This document shows positions 18,944 to 28,131 of a stretch of DNA of 64,000 nucleotides, piece by piece. Origin of the DNA: Syntrophaceae bacterium (GTDB lineage Bacteria; Desulfobacterota; Syntrophia; Syntrophales; UBA2185); NCBI GenBank assembly GCA_003153775.1, contig PMBI01000083.1, positions 62,001 to 126,000 of the forward strand, given 5' to 3'. How positions within the stretch are numbered: position 1 is the first letter of the stretch; each line of letters begins with the position of its first letter. Made by a program: the position numbers and the translations under genes. The notes beneath the pieces are model-generated. The model did not search any database. It was not told the origin of the DNA and saw only the letters and a program-made list of their open reading frames with translations.

Positions 18944-19337
18944 TGTCGTAGAACAGATGTTTTATGTCTTTCTTGAGCCTATAGGCGATGACTATGCAGA
19001 CTATGCCATGGAAGCGGCCATACAGTTTAAAGGTGACTTGAAAGGTGAAATGAGCGTCTTAGTCTCTGACGGATTGGCTAAAAGTATGGTTCAAAATCTG
19101 TTGGGACTGGAAACAGGGCAAATGACTAAAGAGGACATAGAGGATTGTGTAAAAGAAGTGGCAAACATGATCTGCGGAAACTTCTTGGGGAGACTTGACC
19201 GGACAAGAACGTTTGATCTGTCCGTGCCGTCTTTTTCACAACCTCCAAGAAAGGCAGTTACCGGTGGTGACGCCTGCAGGCTGTATTTCGACTCCGATGG
19301 TGAGAGTTTCGGCGCCATACTCAGACTGACGAATTAA
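18891..19337 (+). CDS. CheX/CheC-like chemotaxis phosphatase
   Basis: About 140 residues of the CheC/CheX/FliY type, with the phosphatase motif ExxN in CVKEVANMICGNFL, preceded by FKGDLKGEMSVLVSDGLAKSM. Such proteins dephosphorylate CheY-P. The ORF begins inside the upstream cheY. Possible starts are the ATGs at 18891, 18912, 18924 and 18927; GGAGG lies directly against the first one, too close for normal spacing. The fold begins near MMAAIFDVVEQMF, so the true start may be 18924 or 18927. No CheZ is visible, so this protein and the second CheX-like gene probably provide phosphatase activity. Confidence 0.82.
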   Translation: MRQPVKEMKEIMMAAIFDVVEQMFYVFLEPIGDDYADYAMEAAIQFKGDLKGEMSVLVSDGLAKSMVQNLLGLETGQMTKEDIEDCVKEVANMICGNFLGRLDRTRTFDLSVPSFSQPPRKAVTGGDACRLYFDSDGESFGAILRLTN

Positions 19338-19392
19338 CGGGAAGAGTGGCTCATACGCATGCGAGACGATAGAATCCGGGTATTGCGGCTAA

Positions 19393-20451
<1,059 letters not shown>

Positions 20452-20454
20452 AAA

Positions 20455-22692
20455 ATGTCACATGATCAGTTGATGAACTTAATTGATCGCATAGCCTCGG
20501 ACTTTCTGTTTCTTGAAGTTCAAGATGTGGATATTCCCACTGCCGGAAAGTTTCTCAATCAGCTTGATGCGATTATCAGAGGTGCGGAGGCTTTGAAGAT
20601 AGAACATCTGTCTTGCGTAGCCAGAGGCTTGAGCCGTCTTTTGGAGAAAAAAATACTGGATGAGGTGAAAGATACTGCAACCGCTTTTGCCACCTTTGAA
20701 AAAGGCATAACCATCATGCAGGAAATCGATCGGGGTTCCGGCAAAGGTGGAGATCAAGGGGCAGACATCAGTGGCTTTATGGAATCCTTAGTCTGCCTGA
20801 TCGGCCCCGCACAGGTCCCTGAAGCGCAAGGCGGCATGATCGAGACATCTGCAGCACCTGATAATGAATCAAACGTCGAACCGGAAAACAAGGTCGAAAT
20901 TCAGGATGAATCGTTGTTAAGGGACTTTATAGTTGAGGGGATCGAATATATAAACGAGATTGAAGTGAACATCTTGAATCTGGAGCAGGACCCCGGGAAT
21001 AAAGATTGTGTAAATTCTATCTTCAGGCCTTTTCATTCCATTAAGGGGGTGGCAAGTTTTCTCAACCTGGAGAACATAAGGGCTCTTGCCCATGACCTGG
21101 AGAGCCTTCTCGATAAGGTGAGAAACAATGAACTTTCCGTGACTGGCCAGGTTATTGACATCATACTTGACGGGGCTGACGCCTTAAAAGCAATGATCGG
21201 GCGGGTGAGAGACCGCATGGAGGGCAGGGCGGAGGCAACCCTTGAGATCGACTTGCCGGCTCTGGGGCAGCGCATACGATTTGCGCAACAAGGGAAATAT
21301 GAACAATCAGAACCAAAGAAGATAGGCGCAATACTCGTGGAAGACGGTCTGATTTCTGAGGACGCCTTGGAAGCATCACTTGAGCTTACTAAGAAAGCAC
21401 CTGATATTAAGATTGGTGAAGCGCTGATTGCGGAAGGGAAGGTGACCCCCAGGCAGGTTTCCCAAGCCCTGAGAAAACAAATGAGCCAGGTGGTAGATGT
21501 GACGTCAATAAGAGTGGATACGAGGAAGCTTGATGACCTGATAGACATGGTCGGTGAACTGGTCATCACGCAGTCGATGGTACGGCAGAGTCCCATCGTT
21601 CTATCCAATATGGACAGAAAGTTCTTCAGAGATATTTCCCAACTATCCAGCATCACATCGGAGCTGCAGAGGACGTCCACAAGCCTGAGGATGATTCCTA
21701 TAAAACAGACTTTTCAGAGGATGTCCCGCTTAGTCAGAGATCTTTCGAGGTCTGCGGGAAAATCGGTGAATGTGGTCACAGAAGGAGAGGATACGGAGAT
21801 AGACAGGAATATGGTGGAGGAGATTTATAACCCTCTTGTCCACCTGGTCAGAAATGCTGTGGACCACGGCATCGAGACTCCGGAGGAGCGGACAAAGGCG
21901 GGAAAGGGAGAGACGGGAACAATCCAGCTGAAGGCTTACCATAAGGGCGGAAACATCTTGATTGAGATATCGGATGACGGGAAGGGGTTAAGTAAAGAAA
22001 AGATACTAAATAAAGCTATTAATAACGGCACTGTCGCCTCAGCTGCGGGCCTCTCTGATCAGGATATATATCGATTTATCCTGCTTCCCGGACTGTCAAC
22101 GGCCGAGAAGATAACTGACGTATCCGGTCGCGGCGTTGGAATGGATGTGGTGAAGCAGGCAGTGGATAAATTAAGAGGCAAAATAGAGATCAACAGCCGT
22201 TACGGTTTTGGAACCACATTCGTAACAAGCTTTCCCCTGACGCTGGCCATCATCGACGGCATGATCGTGAGGGTTGGCCGTGAAAAATACATCGTGCCGA
22301 CTACCGCAATCAGAAGATTGCTCCGTCCCAATAAAGAATATTACAACACCGTCATTGGGCGGGGCGAGGTCATAAATGTTATGGGCAAGCTGCTGCCTCT
22401 CGTGCGGCTGCACGATCTATTCGATATAGAGCCCGATTGCCGGAACCCGTGGGAAGCAACGATCGTTGTCGTTGACGGCGAAAACGGATCGAAATGTTTG
22501 CTGGTAGATGAGATCATGGGTCAAGAGGAGGTCGTCATTAAAGGTCTCAGTGAAAGCTTGAGGCATGTAAAAGGGGTATCGGGCGGCGCAATATTGGGAG
22601 ACGGCAACATCGGACTGATACTGGATCCGGAAGGTTTATTTGAACTGAGCGAATTGCAAGGCTTTGGAGGTAATGGAGAGAAGAAGAATTGA
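20455..22692 (+). CDS. cheA: CheA chemotaxis histidine kinase with atypical N-terminal and linker modules
   Basis: A 745-residue hybrid CheA. Residues 1-100 look like an Hpt-type helical bundle without the phosphorylatable His motif. A true Hpt follows, with FRPFHSIKGVASF near residue 194. Residues about 285-340 contain two repeats of the form KIGAILVEDGLIS and KIGEALIAEGKVT, resembling the MshEN/T2SSE-N module. The dimerisation helices, the ATPase (HLVRNAVDHGIETPEERT, DDGKGL, GRGVGMDVV) and a C-terminal CheW-like domain complete it. It phosphorylates CheY and CheB. The extra modules are uncommon and may add another input. Confidence 0.95.
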   Translation: MSHDQLMNLIDRIASDFLFLEVQDVDIPTAGKFLNQLDAIIRGAEALKIEHLSCVARGLSRLLEKKILDEVKDTATAFATFEKGITIMQEIDRGSGKGGDQGADISGFMESLVCLIGPAQVPEAQGGMIETSAAPDNESNVEPENKVEIQDESLLRDFIVEGIEYINEIEVNILNLEQDPGNKDCVNSIFRPFHSIKGVASFLNLENIRALAHDLESLLDKVRNNELSVTGQVIDIILDGADALKAMIGRVRDRMEGRAEATLEIDLPALGQRIRFAQQGKYEQSEPKKIGAILVEDGLISEDALEASLELTKKAPDIKIGEALIAEGKVTPRQVSQALRKQMSQVVDVTSIRVDTRKLDDLIDMVGELVITQSMVRQSPIVLSNMDRKFFRDISQLSSITSELQRTSTSLRMIPIKQTFQRMSRLVRDLSRSAGKSVNVVTEGEDTEIDRNMVEEIYNPLVHLVRNAVDHGIETPEERTKAGKGETGTIQLKAYHKGGNILIEISDDGKGLSKEKILNKAINNGTVASAAGLSDQDIYRFILLPGLSTAEKITDVSGRGVGMDVVKQAVDKLRGKIEINSRYGFGTTFVTSFPLTLAIIDGMIVRVGREKYIVPTTAIRRLLRPNKEYYNTVIGRGEVINVMGKLLPLVRLHDLFDIEPDCRNPWEATIVVVDGENGSKCLLVDEIMGQEEVVIKGLSESLRHVKGVSGGAILGDGNIGLILDPEGLFELSELQGFGGNGEKKN

Positions 22693-22713
22693 TCTTAAGC
22701 GGGAGGATGCATT

Positions 22714-23103
22714 ATGGATGTCAACAAAAAGATAAAGATCCTGGTTGTCGATGACTTCGCGACAATGCGAAAGGTTATAAGGAACCTTTTGAAACAGTCC
22801 GGCTATGAAAATATCACCGAGGCTGAAGATGGCGTGGTGGCCATGAACATGCTGAAGTCGACAAAAATTGATTTTGTGATTTCGGATTGGAATATGCCCA
22901 ATATGACAGGCATTGAACTTCTAAAGGCAGTAAGGTCAGATAACGAGCTCGGCTCAATGCCTTTTCTCATGGTGACTGCGGAGTCCCTTAAAGATAACGT
23001 CGTGGAGGCAGTTAAAGCCGGCGTCAGCAATTATATTGTGAAACCGTTTACCGCTGAAGTTCTCGGTGAGAAGATTGACAAAATATTGGAGAATATAAAG
23101 TAG
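22714..23103 (+). CDS. cheY: CheY response regulator
   Basis: A 129-residue receiver protein closest in pattern to classical CheY: KILVVDDFATMRKVIRNLLKQSGYENITEAEDG, FVISDWNMPNMTGIELLKAVR, FLMVTAESLKDN and NYIVKPFTAEVLGEKI. It directly follows cheA (21 bp) with a GCGGGAGGA site. It is the better candidate for the flagellar-motor CheY of the two in this locus. Confidence 0.95.
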   Translation: MDVNKKIKILVVDDFATMRKVIRNLLKQSGYENITEAEDGVVAMNMLKSTKIDFVISDWNMPNMTGIELLKAVRSDNELGSMPFLMVTAESLKDNVVEAVKAGVSNYIVKPFTAEVLGEKIDKILENIK

Positions 23104-23120
23104 ATTTGAAAGGCATAATT

Positions 23121-23588
23121 ATGAACGTTAAATATATCAATCCCTTTCTGGAGGGTACCATCGAGGTTTTAAAGACAATGGCCTTTGTAGATCCGCGGCC
23201 CGGTAAGCCATATCTCAAGAAAAACAATTTGGCCAAAGGCGACGTCAGCGGAATTATCGGTATCACCGGCACTATAAAAGGCTCACTCGCGCTGAGTTTC
23301 TCCACGGGCAGCATTCTGAAAATAGTTTCGAACATGCTCGGCGAGGAGATAACCTCCCTGAATGGTGAAATAAGAGATGCCGTAGGCGAGATAACCAACA
23401 TGGTATCCGGTGCGGCAAGGAAAAAAATTGAAGTCATGGGTTACAGTCTATCCGCCTCCCTTCCCACTGTTGTTTCCGGGGAGGACCACTCGATCATGCA
23501 TGTGCTCGGCGGACCCAGTATTGTAATTCCCTTTGATATGGATGAAGGGCCCTTCGTGGTAGATATCAGCATGGGTGACCCGCAATGA
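23121..23588 (+). CDS. cheX: CheX-like chemotaxis phosphatase
   Basis: A 155-residue CheX/CheC-fold protein. IGITGTIKGSLALSFSTG forms the sheet, and DAVGEITNMVSGAARKKI carries the ExxN phosphatase motif (residues E-I-T-N). The track start is a TTG at 23106, but an ATG five codons later gives the usual N-terminus (MNVKYINPFLEGTIEV). It lies 17 nt after cheY, and the pairing of cheY with cheX supports a CheY-P phosphatase role. Confidence 0.92.
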   Translation: MNVKYINPFLEGTIEVLKTMAFVDPRPGKPYLKKNNLAKGDVSGIIGITGTIKGSLALSFSTGSILKIVSNMLGEEITSLNGEIRDAVGEITNMVSGAARKKIEVMGYSLSASLPTVVSGEDHSIMHVLGGPSIVIPFDMDEGPFVVDISMGDPQ

Positions 23589-23669
23589 GTCCGTGTTTCT
23601 CGGTCAGGCGCAACGGGTATTGTTGTGATTTAAGGACTAATGCGGTTCTTCCAGGTAGAGAGATCGGCA

Positions 23670-24194
23670 ATGGACTATAACAGCGACAAAAGAGAATACG
23701 CGCGAGTGGCTGCATTTCTGCCCCTTGACGTCCGTCTCGTTCCGCCGGAAGAGCGGGATATTCATAAACCTCGAATTTCCGGAGTGGCGATACTGGACAA
23801 TTTTGCAAAACCGTCCGAACTCGATGACAAGCCCCTGGCTCAGTGGCTTAACATGTTAAACGCCAAGCTTGACTCCATAATCAGTTCCCTCGCTGTTGAA
23901 CGTGAAGGTTTTGGATCTTTGACCTTTAAGTCAATGAATATCAGCGCCGCCGGGATGGGCTTCGAGTCCAAAGAGAAATACGATAAGGGGGCCTTCCTGG
24001 AATTGAAAATTTTGCTTTATATGTACCCCCACGTTGCTCTTTATCTGTACGGAGATGTGGTCAAATCGGAACGGGAAGGCGATGATTTTCATACGGCCGT
24101 TAAATTTACGGGATTGAGCGACGACATAAGAGATGAGATTATAAAATTTGTTTTCAGACGGCAGAGAGAAATCCTCAGTGCGAAAAGGGGATAG
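23670..24194 (+). CDS. PilZ-domain protein
   Basis: About 174 residues from the ATG preceded by GAGAG; an in-frame ATG lies 30 nt upstream. A basic RxxxR-like start (DKREYARV) and the later NISAAGMGF match the two halves of the c-di-GMP-binding PilZ signature. A helical stretch of about 60 residues is inserted between them, so the arrangement is that of longer PilZ variants. It sits between cheX and motA, where PilZ proteins act as c-di-GMP-dependent brakes or modulators of the motor. Confidence 0.82.
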   Translation: MDYNSDKREYARVAAFLPLDVRLVPPEERDIHKPRISGVAILDNFAKPSELDDKPLAQWLNMLNAKLDSIISSLAVEREGFGSLTFKSMNISAAGMGFESKEKYDKGAFLELKILLYMYPHVALYLYGDVVKSEREGDDFHTAVKFTGLSDDIRDEIIKFVFRRQREILSAKRG

Positions 24195-24206
24195 TCTTAG
24201 GGAAAT

Positions 24207-25067
24207 ATGATAGCTATTATAGGATTCATCGTTGTTGCTGGAGCTATTGCCGGAGGTTACCTGATGGAACACGGCAACCTTGGTGTACTGTTTCAGCCTG
24301 CCGAGATTGTTATCATCTTTGGTGCGGCCTTCGGAGCATTTCTGGTTGCGTCTCCCATGAAGGTAGTAAAGTCAACAGTAGGCAGTGTCTTAAAGATATT
24401 TACCAATAAACCTTATGTGAAAGCTGATTATCTCGAGGTTCTGATGCTGCTGAGCGAAATTTTCTATAAGATTAGAAAGCAGGGGCTCGTGTCAATTGAA
24501 GGCGATGTGGACGACCCCAAAGAAAGTTCGATTTTTAAGAATTACCCGAATGTCCTTAAGAACCACCATGCCATGACATTTGTAACGGATACCCTGAGGA
24601 TGGTTATAACGTCAACCATAGAGCCGCACGAGCTTGAAGCTTTGATGGACGCTGAATTAGAAGAACATCATGAAGATTCTCTAATACCGTCAAAGAATTT
24701 AACGACTACGGCAGATGCGCTTCCCGGGTTGGGTATTGTGGCCGCAGTATTGGGAGTAGTCCTGACCATGGGGAAGATAGGCGAGCCGCCCGAGGTTCTG
24801 GGACACAGCATAGGAGCGGCACTGGTTGGTACATTCCTGGGCGTTCTGATGTGCTATGGTTTTGTGGGACCAATGGCAAAAAACCTGGAATATATTGCGC
24901 AGGAAGACCTCCAGTATCTGAATGTTCTGAAGATCGCCCTCAAGTCCTTTGTCAGCAATAATGCTGCCCCTATGGTTGCAATTGAATTCGGCAGAAGGAT
25001 AATCCCGGCCAAGCAAAGGCCAACTTTTCTGGAAGTTGAGGAAGCTGTCAGGCAGGTTAGGAAATAA
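24207..25067 (+). CDS. motA: MotA flagellar stator protein
   Basis: A 286-residue MotA/PomA family protein with four membrane segments: MIAIIGFIVVAGAIAGGYLM, PAEIVIIFGAAFGAFLVAS, LPGLGIVAAVLGVVLTMGKIG and AALVGTFLGVLMCYGFVGP. A charged cytoplasmic loop lies between the second and third. It forms the ion-conducting stator with MotB. The stop codon overlaps the motB start (TAATG). Confidence 0.95.
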   Translation: MIAIIGFIVVAGAIAGGYLMEHGNLGVLFQPAEIVIIFGAAFGAFLVASPMKVVKSTVGSVLKIFTNKPYVKADYLEVLMLLSEIFYKIRKQGLVSIEGDVDDPKESSIFKNYPNVLKNHHAMTFVTDTLRMVITSTIEPHELEALMDAELEEHHEDSLIPSKNLTTTADALPGLGIVAAVLGVVLTMGKIGEPPEVLGHSIGAALVGTFLGVLMCYGFVGPMAKNLEYIAQEDLQYLNVLKIALKSFVSNNAAPMVAIEFGRRIIPAKQRPTFLEVEEAVRQVRK

Positions 25068-25858
25068 TGGCGGAAAGATTAAGACCCATCATTGTAGTAA
25101 AAAAGATAAAGAAGCATGCAGAGCATCATGGCGGTTCTTGGAAAGTCGCCTATGCGGATTTTGTTACGGCGATGATGGCTTTCTTCCTGTTGCTGTGGTT
25201 GTTGGCCATGGTTTCTCCTGAAAAAAGGATCGCATTATCTCAGTATTTCAAAGACTACAGCGTCTTCAAGGAGCAGGGCGAGAAAGTTACAAAGGGAGGG
25301 ACTGGCATTCTTGAATTCAATGGCGCCGGTAGAAAGGCTGGTAATGCACCCGGGAAAATGGAAGTGATGTCTCCTGAGAAATTGAAGACAAAAATCAAGA
25401 CAGCAGTTGATGCAAATCTAAAGACACTGAAGGATCAAGTACTCGTTGATGTCCATGAAGGGAATGTCCGAATACAGATAGTTGATAACGAGGGGAGCCA
25501 GATGTTTCTTCTCGGCAGCGCAAGGCCCACTGACAAAGCTCTGGAGATATTGTCTCTCGTGTCTGAGACGATAAAAGAGACACCCAATAAAATTATTGTT
25601 GAAGGACATACCGATGCGCTTCCTTACAAAGGCGGCGAAACGACCAACTGGGAGCTTTCCACCGCCAGGGCGTCGGCGGCAAGGCGGGTTCTTGAAAACG
25701 ATGGAATAACAGCAGACAGGATCGCAAAAGTAGTAGGGTTTGCGGATAATGATTTGCTGATCAAGCTTTACCCTAACGATCCTCGAAACAGAAGGATAAG
25801 CGTCATCATTCTGCCCATTCAGTATAATAATGCCTCGGCACCTTTTAATAATCGCTGA
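25067..25858 (+). CDS. motB: MotB flagellar stator protein
   Basis: A 263-residue MotB with a basic N-terminus and a single membrane segment that begins with the ion-binding Asp (YADFVTAMMAFFLLLWLLAM). The plug region follows, and then a C-terminal OmpA-like peptidoglycan-binding domain (IIVEGHTDALPYKG, WELSTARASAARRVL, DPRNRRISVII). It anchors the stator to the wall. It closes the chemotaxis/motility locus; the following genes are on the other strand. Confidence 0.95.
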   Translation: MAERLRPIIVVKKIKKHAEHHGGSWKVAYADFVTAMMAFFLLLWLLAMVSPEKRIALSQYFKDYSVFKEQGEKVTKGGTGILEFNGAGRKAGNAPGKMEVMSPEKLKTKIKTAVDANLKTLKDQVLVDVHEGNVRIQIVDNEGSQMFLLGSARPTDKALEILSLVSETIKETPNKIIVEGHTDALPYKGGETTNWELSTARASAARRVLENDGITADRIAKVVGFADNDLLIKLYPNDPRNRRISVIILPIQYNNASAPFNNR

Positions 25859-25910
25859 AGGCGGAAGCAATCCCCTTATCTGCCGACTGGCAGTACGTTC
25901 TTAAGAAGAT

Positions 25911-26300
25911 TTAACCATGTCGCCTCCGCCAGCGACTGAGCCTTTCAAATGCGCCGTCAACGGCCTTCAACAGCATTTCGGTATGCACCGGCTTCGTGAA
26001 AAAGTCGTCGAATCCCGCCTCCCGGCATTCCTCAATATCATATAACGCTGCCCAGCCGGTCATTGCGAAGATAATAGCAATGGGGTTGTCCTTTCGGATC
26101 TGTTTGCAAAGTTCTATGCCGTTCATGCCGAATAATTTGAGATCAAGGAATATGACCTCGATGTCTTCTTCTTTCAAAATCTCGAAGGCCGTCTCGGCCC
26201 CTTCTGCCAGTCGCACGTCATAGCCTTCGATGCCGAAGGCATCTTCAAGCAGATCGCGAACTGTCACCTCATCATCAACTACCAGAATTTTCTTCGCCAT
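25911..26300 (-). CDS. single-domain response regulator
   Basis: A 129-residue receiver domain: KILVVDDEVTVRDLLEDAF, VIFLDLKLFGMNGIELC, AIIFAMTGWAAL and FDDFFTKPVHTEMLL. All key residues (acid pair, phosphoacceptor Asp, Thr, Lys) are present and no output domain follows. It is transcribed toward motB and ends 52 bp from it. Its kinase is not in the window. A basic C-terminal tail (RWRRRHG) is its only distinctive feature. Confidence 0.88.
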   Translation of the reverse strand: MAKKILVVDDEVTVRDLLEDAFGIEGYDVRLAEGAETAFEILKEEDIEVIFLDLKLFGMNGIELCKQIRKDNPIAIIFAMTGWAALYDIEECREAGFDDFFTKPVHTEMLLKAVDGAFERLSRWRRRHG

Positions 26301-26335
26301 GAAACCGCTCCCTATTCCTCAAAGCACGGTGGTTG

Positions 26336-27085
26336 CTATATATCTATCTCCATATCATCGGTTGTCATAAAGGTATTCTTGAATATTTCTCGCGCTTCTC
26401 TCTCAGATTCTTTCCTTTCTCCCAAGGTCTTATATATTTCTGCATCGAAATGAACGAGAGCGAGGCTTCTTGCGCCGGCGTCTCGGGCAATAGTTGCGGC
26501 AGTCTCCGGGTTAAGATGCGGCCAGTTCTCAGAGGATTGGCCGCTCTTGTATGCACATTCAGCAATCAGGAGATCCGACGATCTCGCCAGATGGATGGCA
26601 TTATCACATAAACCTGTATCGGGACAGTAGCTGATGACCTTTCCTTCTATTTCAAATCTGTATCCTAAGGTCAGCGACGGATGCCTGAGCTCTCGGGCTT
26701 CCGTTGTGAATGGAAGTTTATCAGCCTCTTCCGGCAATTCATATGTATTGACGGGAAACGGCAGCTGCGAGATGGCTGCCGTGAAGGGGGCGTTGACAAA
26801 CATTTCCAGAATATCCCTTGTGCCGGTGGGGATGCAGATATTAAGGCCCTGTCGGAAGTTGAATTTGGTCAGCGTATGCAGGCCGATAATGTGGTCCAGA
26901 TGAAAATGGCTGAGGAAAAGGTAGACGGGTTTCGCATTCCCTTCATCTACATACCTGTCCAGTTTGTGGAGGCCGCCTCCGGCATCGAGGATAATCTCAT
27001 AATCATCCGTTCTTATGAGGATACAGACAGTGTTCCCGGTGTCGGTATCATACCAGCCGTTCGTGCCCAAGAAGATCACTCTCAC
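26336..27085 (-). CDS. MBL-fold metallohydrolase (RNase Z-like)
   Basis: A 249-residue metallo-beta-lactamase-fold hydrolase. FLSHFHLDHIIGL is the HxHxDH zinc motif, YCPDTGLCDN supplies a metal ligand Asp, and LIAECAY and LVHFDAEIY fit the later strands of the RNase Z/ElaC-type group. No beta-CASP insertion is seen. The likely start is a GTG (27083-27085). Substrates of this group include tRNA 3' ends, phosphodiesters and cyclic nucleotides, and the sequence does not decide among them. It is followed by the response regulator on the same strand after 35 bp. Confidence 0.85.
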   Translation of the reverse strand: MRVIFLGTNGWYDTDTGNTVCILIRTDDYEIILDAGGGLHKLDRYVDEGNAKPVYLFLSHFHLDHIIGLHTLTKFNFRQGLNICIPTGTRDILEMFVNAPFTAAISQLPFPVNTYELPEEADKLPFTTEARELRHPSLTLGYRFEIEGKVISYCPDTGLCDNAIHLARSSDLLIAECAYKSGQSSENWPHLNPETAATIARDAGARSLALVHFDAEIYKTLGERKESEREAREIFKNTFMTTDDMEIDI

Positions 27086-27103
27086 GTGTGCAGCACCAAA
27101 CTT

Positions 27104-27403
27104 TTAGGAACCAAGGATTATTTTCCTTGCTCTTTCGAAAAGATCCGTCCGAAAACCAGGGTAACCGGGAATAATCTGGTTTAAATATTTATTGATATAC
27201 TGACCGTCATACAGCAGCATTCTTTCAAATTCTCCAACCTTTCCTGATTTCTCTAAATTCTTCTTGACCTCACGGGTAAAAATATCTTCAAGTTGTCGTG
27301 CGTAATCCTTGGTTAGCTGCTTGAGGAATTCCTCATCGCATCCGCTTAATTTACCTTCCTGGAACATCTCGCGAACCCATTGTCTTGTGGTTTCCTCAAA
27401 CAT
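27104..27403 (-). CDS. small conserved-looking protein of unknown function
   Basis: A 99-residue, highly charged, helical protein with no signal peptide or membrane segment. The sequence (TTRQWVREMFQEGKLSGC, REVKKNLEKSGKVGEFERML) is not one I recognise. It lies 18 bp upstream of the MBL-fold gene on the same strand and is probably co-transcribed. Coding status is supported by normal residue composition and clean spacing on both sides. Confidence 0.6.
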   Translation of the reverse strand: MFEETTRQWVREMFQEGKLSGCDEEFLKQLTKDYARQLEDIFTREVKKNLEKSGKVGEFERMLLYDGQYINKYLNQIIPGYPGFRTDLFERARKIILGS

Positions 27404-27475
27404 GTGCGTTTCTCTTTAAAAAAATACCCCGGGATTCAACCAATTACGTAAAGAATAAATAGTTTAGTCCTTGTA

Positions 27476-27640
27476 TCACTCCTCGCCGTCATACTCGCGC
27501 GATTCCAGGTCAATGAAAAGTCCCTCGGTGCCTGCGGGAGATACATCAACCCTCTCCTCACGTTTCTGGAGGTCATCAGTGTTGTATCCTTGCCAATCAA
27601 TCCTGAAATTCTTGTGTTTGATTCCTTCCTCTTGTTCCAT
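27476..27640 (-). CDS. 54-residue acidic protein, too short for the ORF track
   Basis: A minus-strand ATG-to-TGA frame of 54 codons gives a hydrophilic protein with many Glu and Asp residues (NFRIDWQGYNTDDLQKREER, then TEGLFIDLESREYDGEE). Its composition looks like a real small acidic protein, whereas the overlapping track ORFs at 27436-27654 and 27471-27671 look like frame shadows. No strong ribosome site precedes the ATG. It ends 73 bp before the 99-residue gene and may be co-transcribed with it. Confidence 0.45.
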   Translation of the reverse strand: MEQEEGIKHKNFRIDWQGYNTDDLQKREERVDVSPAGTEGLFIDLESREYDGEE

Positions 27641-27654
27641 TGGTTCTCGTTCAA

Positions 27655-28131
27655 TTCATTTGCAGAACTGATTGGAGCCTTTCAAATGTTTGTCTTCGCA
27701 CTTGCTGTTAGCTGACAGCTTTCGACCGGAACCTTGCCCATTCCATTTGATTTTACACAATGGGCGAAAAGAATTATAGGAGAGACAGAGGAGGCTGTCA
27801 ACGATAATCGACTTAGGTCTATTGTTCAGGGTTGTAGTATTACATCTGTCGTGATACTATTCGCGGCGATGTCGACGAATCATGAGTAATTGAATTCGGT
27901 AGCGAGCGCAGTCCCCGTAGCTCGCTGCGGGGTAAGCGAGCGAATTACGAACTACTGTTCCCTAAGAATCGAAGATTCTCCGCAGCTTGGCTGCGGAGAG
28001 CTTCAATAGAAGCGCAAAAGACTATTCCTGCCTTGCCGGTGGAGCGAAGGACGAGACATGAAATACCTTCTCCGGCGGGAAGTCCCGTATTGTGGGATGT
28101 GAGCTTCAACGCCGGAACTGGAGTACAGTAA
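27655..28131. other. gene-free stretch with nested inverted repeats
   Basis: About 480 bp without a credible ORF. Its right half carries several inverted repeats: a GTAATT/AATTAC pair enclosing CCCCG/CGGGG, then GAATC/GATTC, then CTCCGCAGC/GCTGCGGAG. The order suggests a structured RNA or a set of regulatory hairpins in front of the PAS-LuxR gene. No class of riboswitch is recognisable. Confidence 0.5.
27978..27998. promoter_or_regulatory. perfect 9-bp hairpin upstream of the PAS-LuxR gene
   Basis: CTCCGCAGC and GCTGCGGAG pair perfectly around a TTG loop. No T-run follows, so this is probably not a simple intrinsic terminator. It lies about 130 bp before the start of the regulator gene. Confidence 0.5.

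Noticed and set aside
21033-21680. 215-residue minus-strand ORF inside cheA
   Set aside because: It is Ser-rich low-complexity antisense of a clear CheA reading frame; the composition is typical of a frame shadow.
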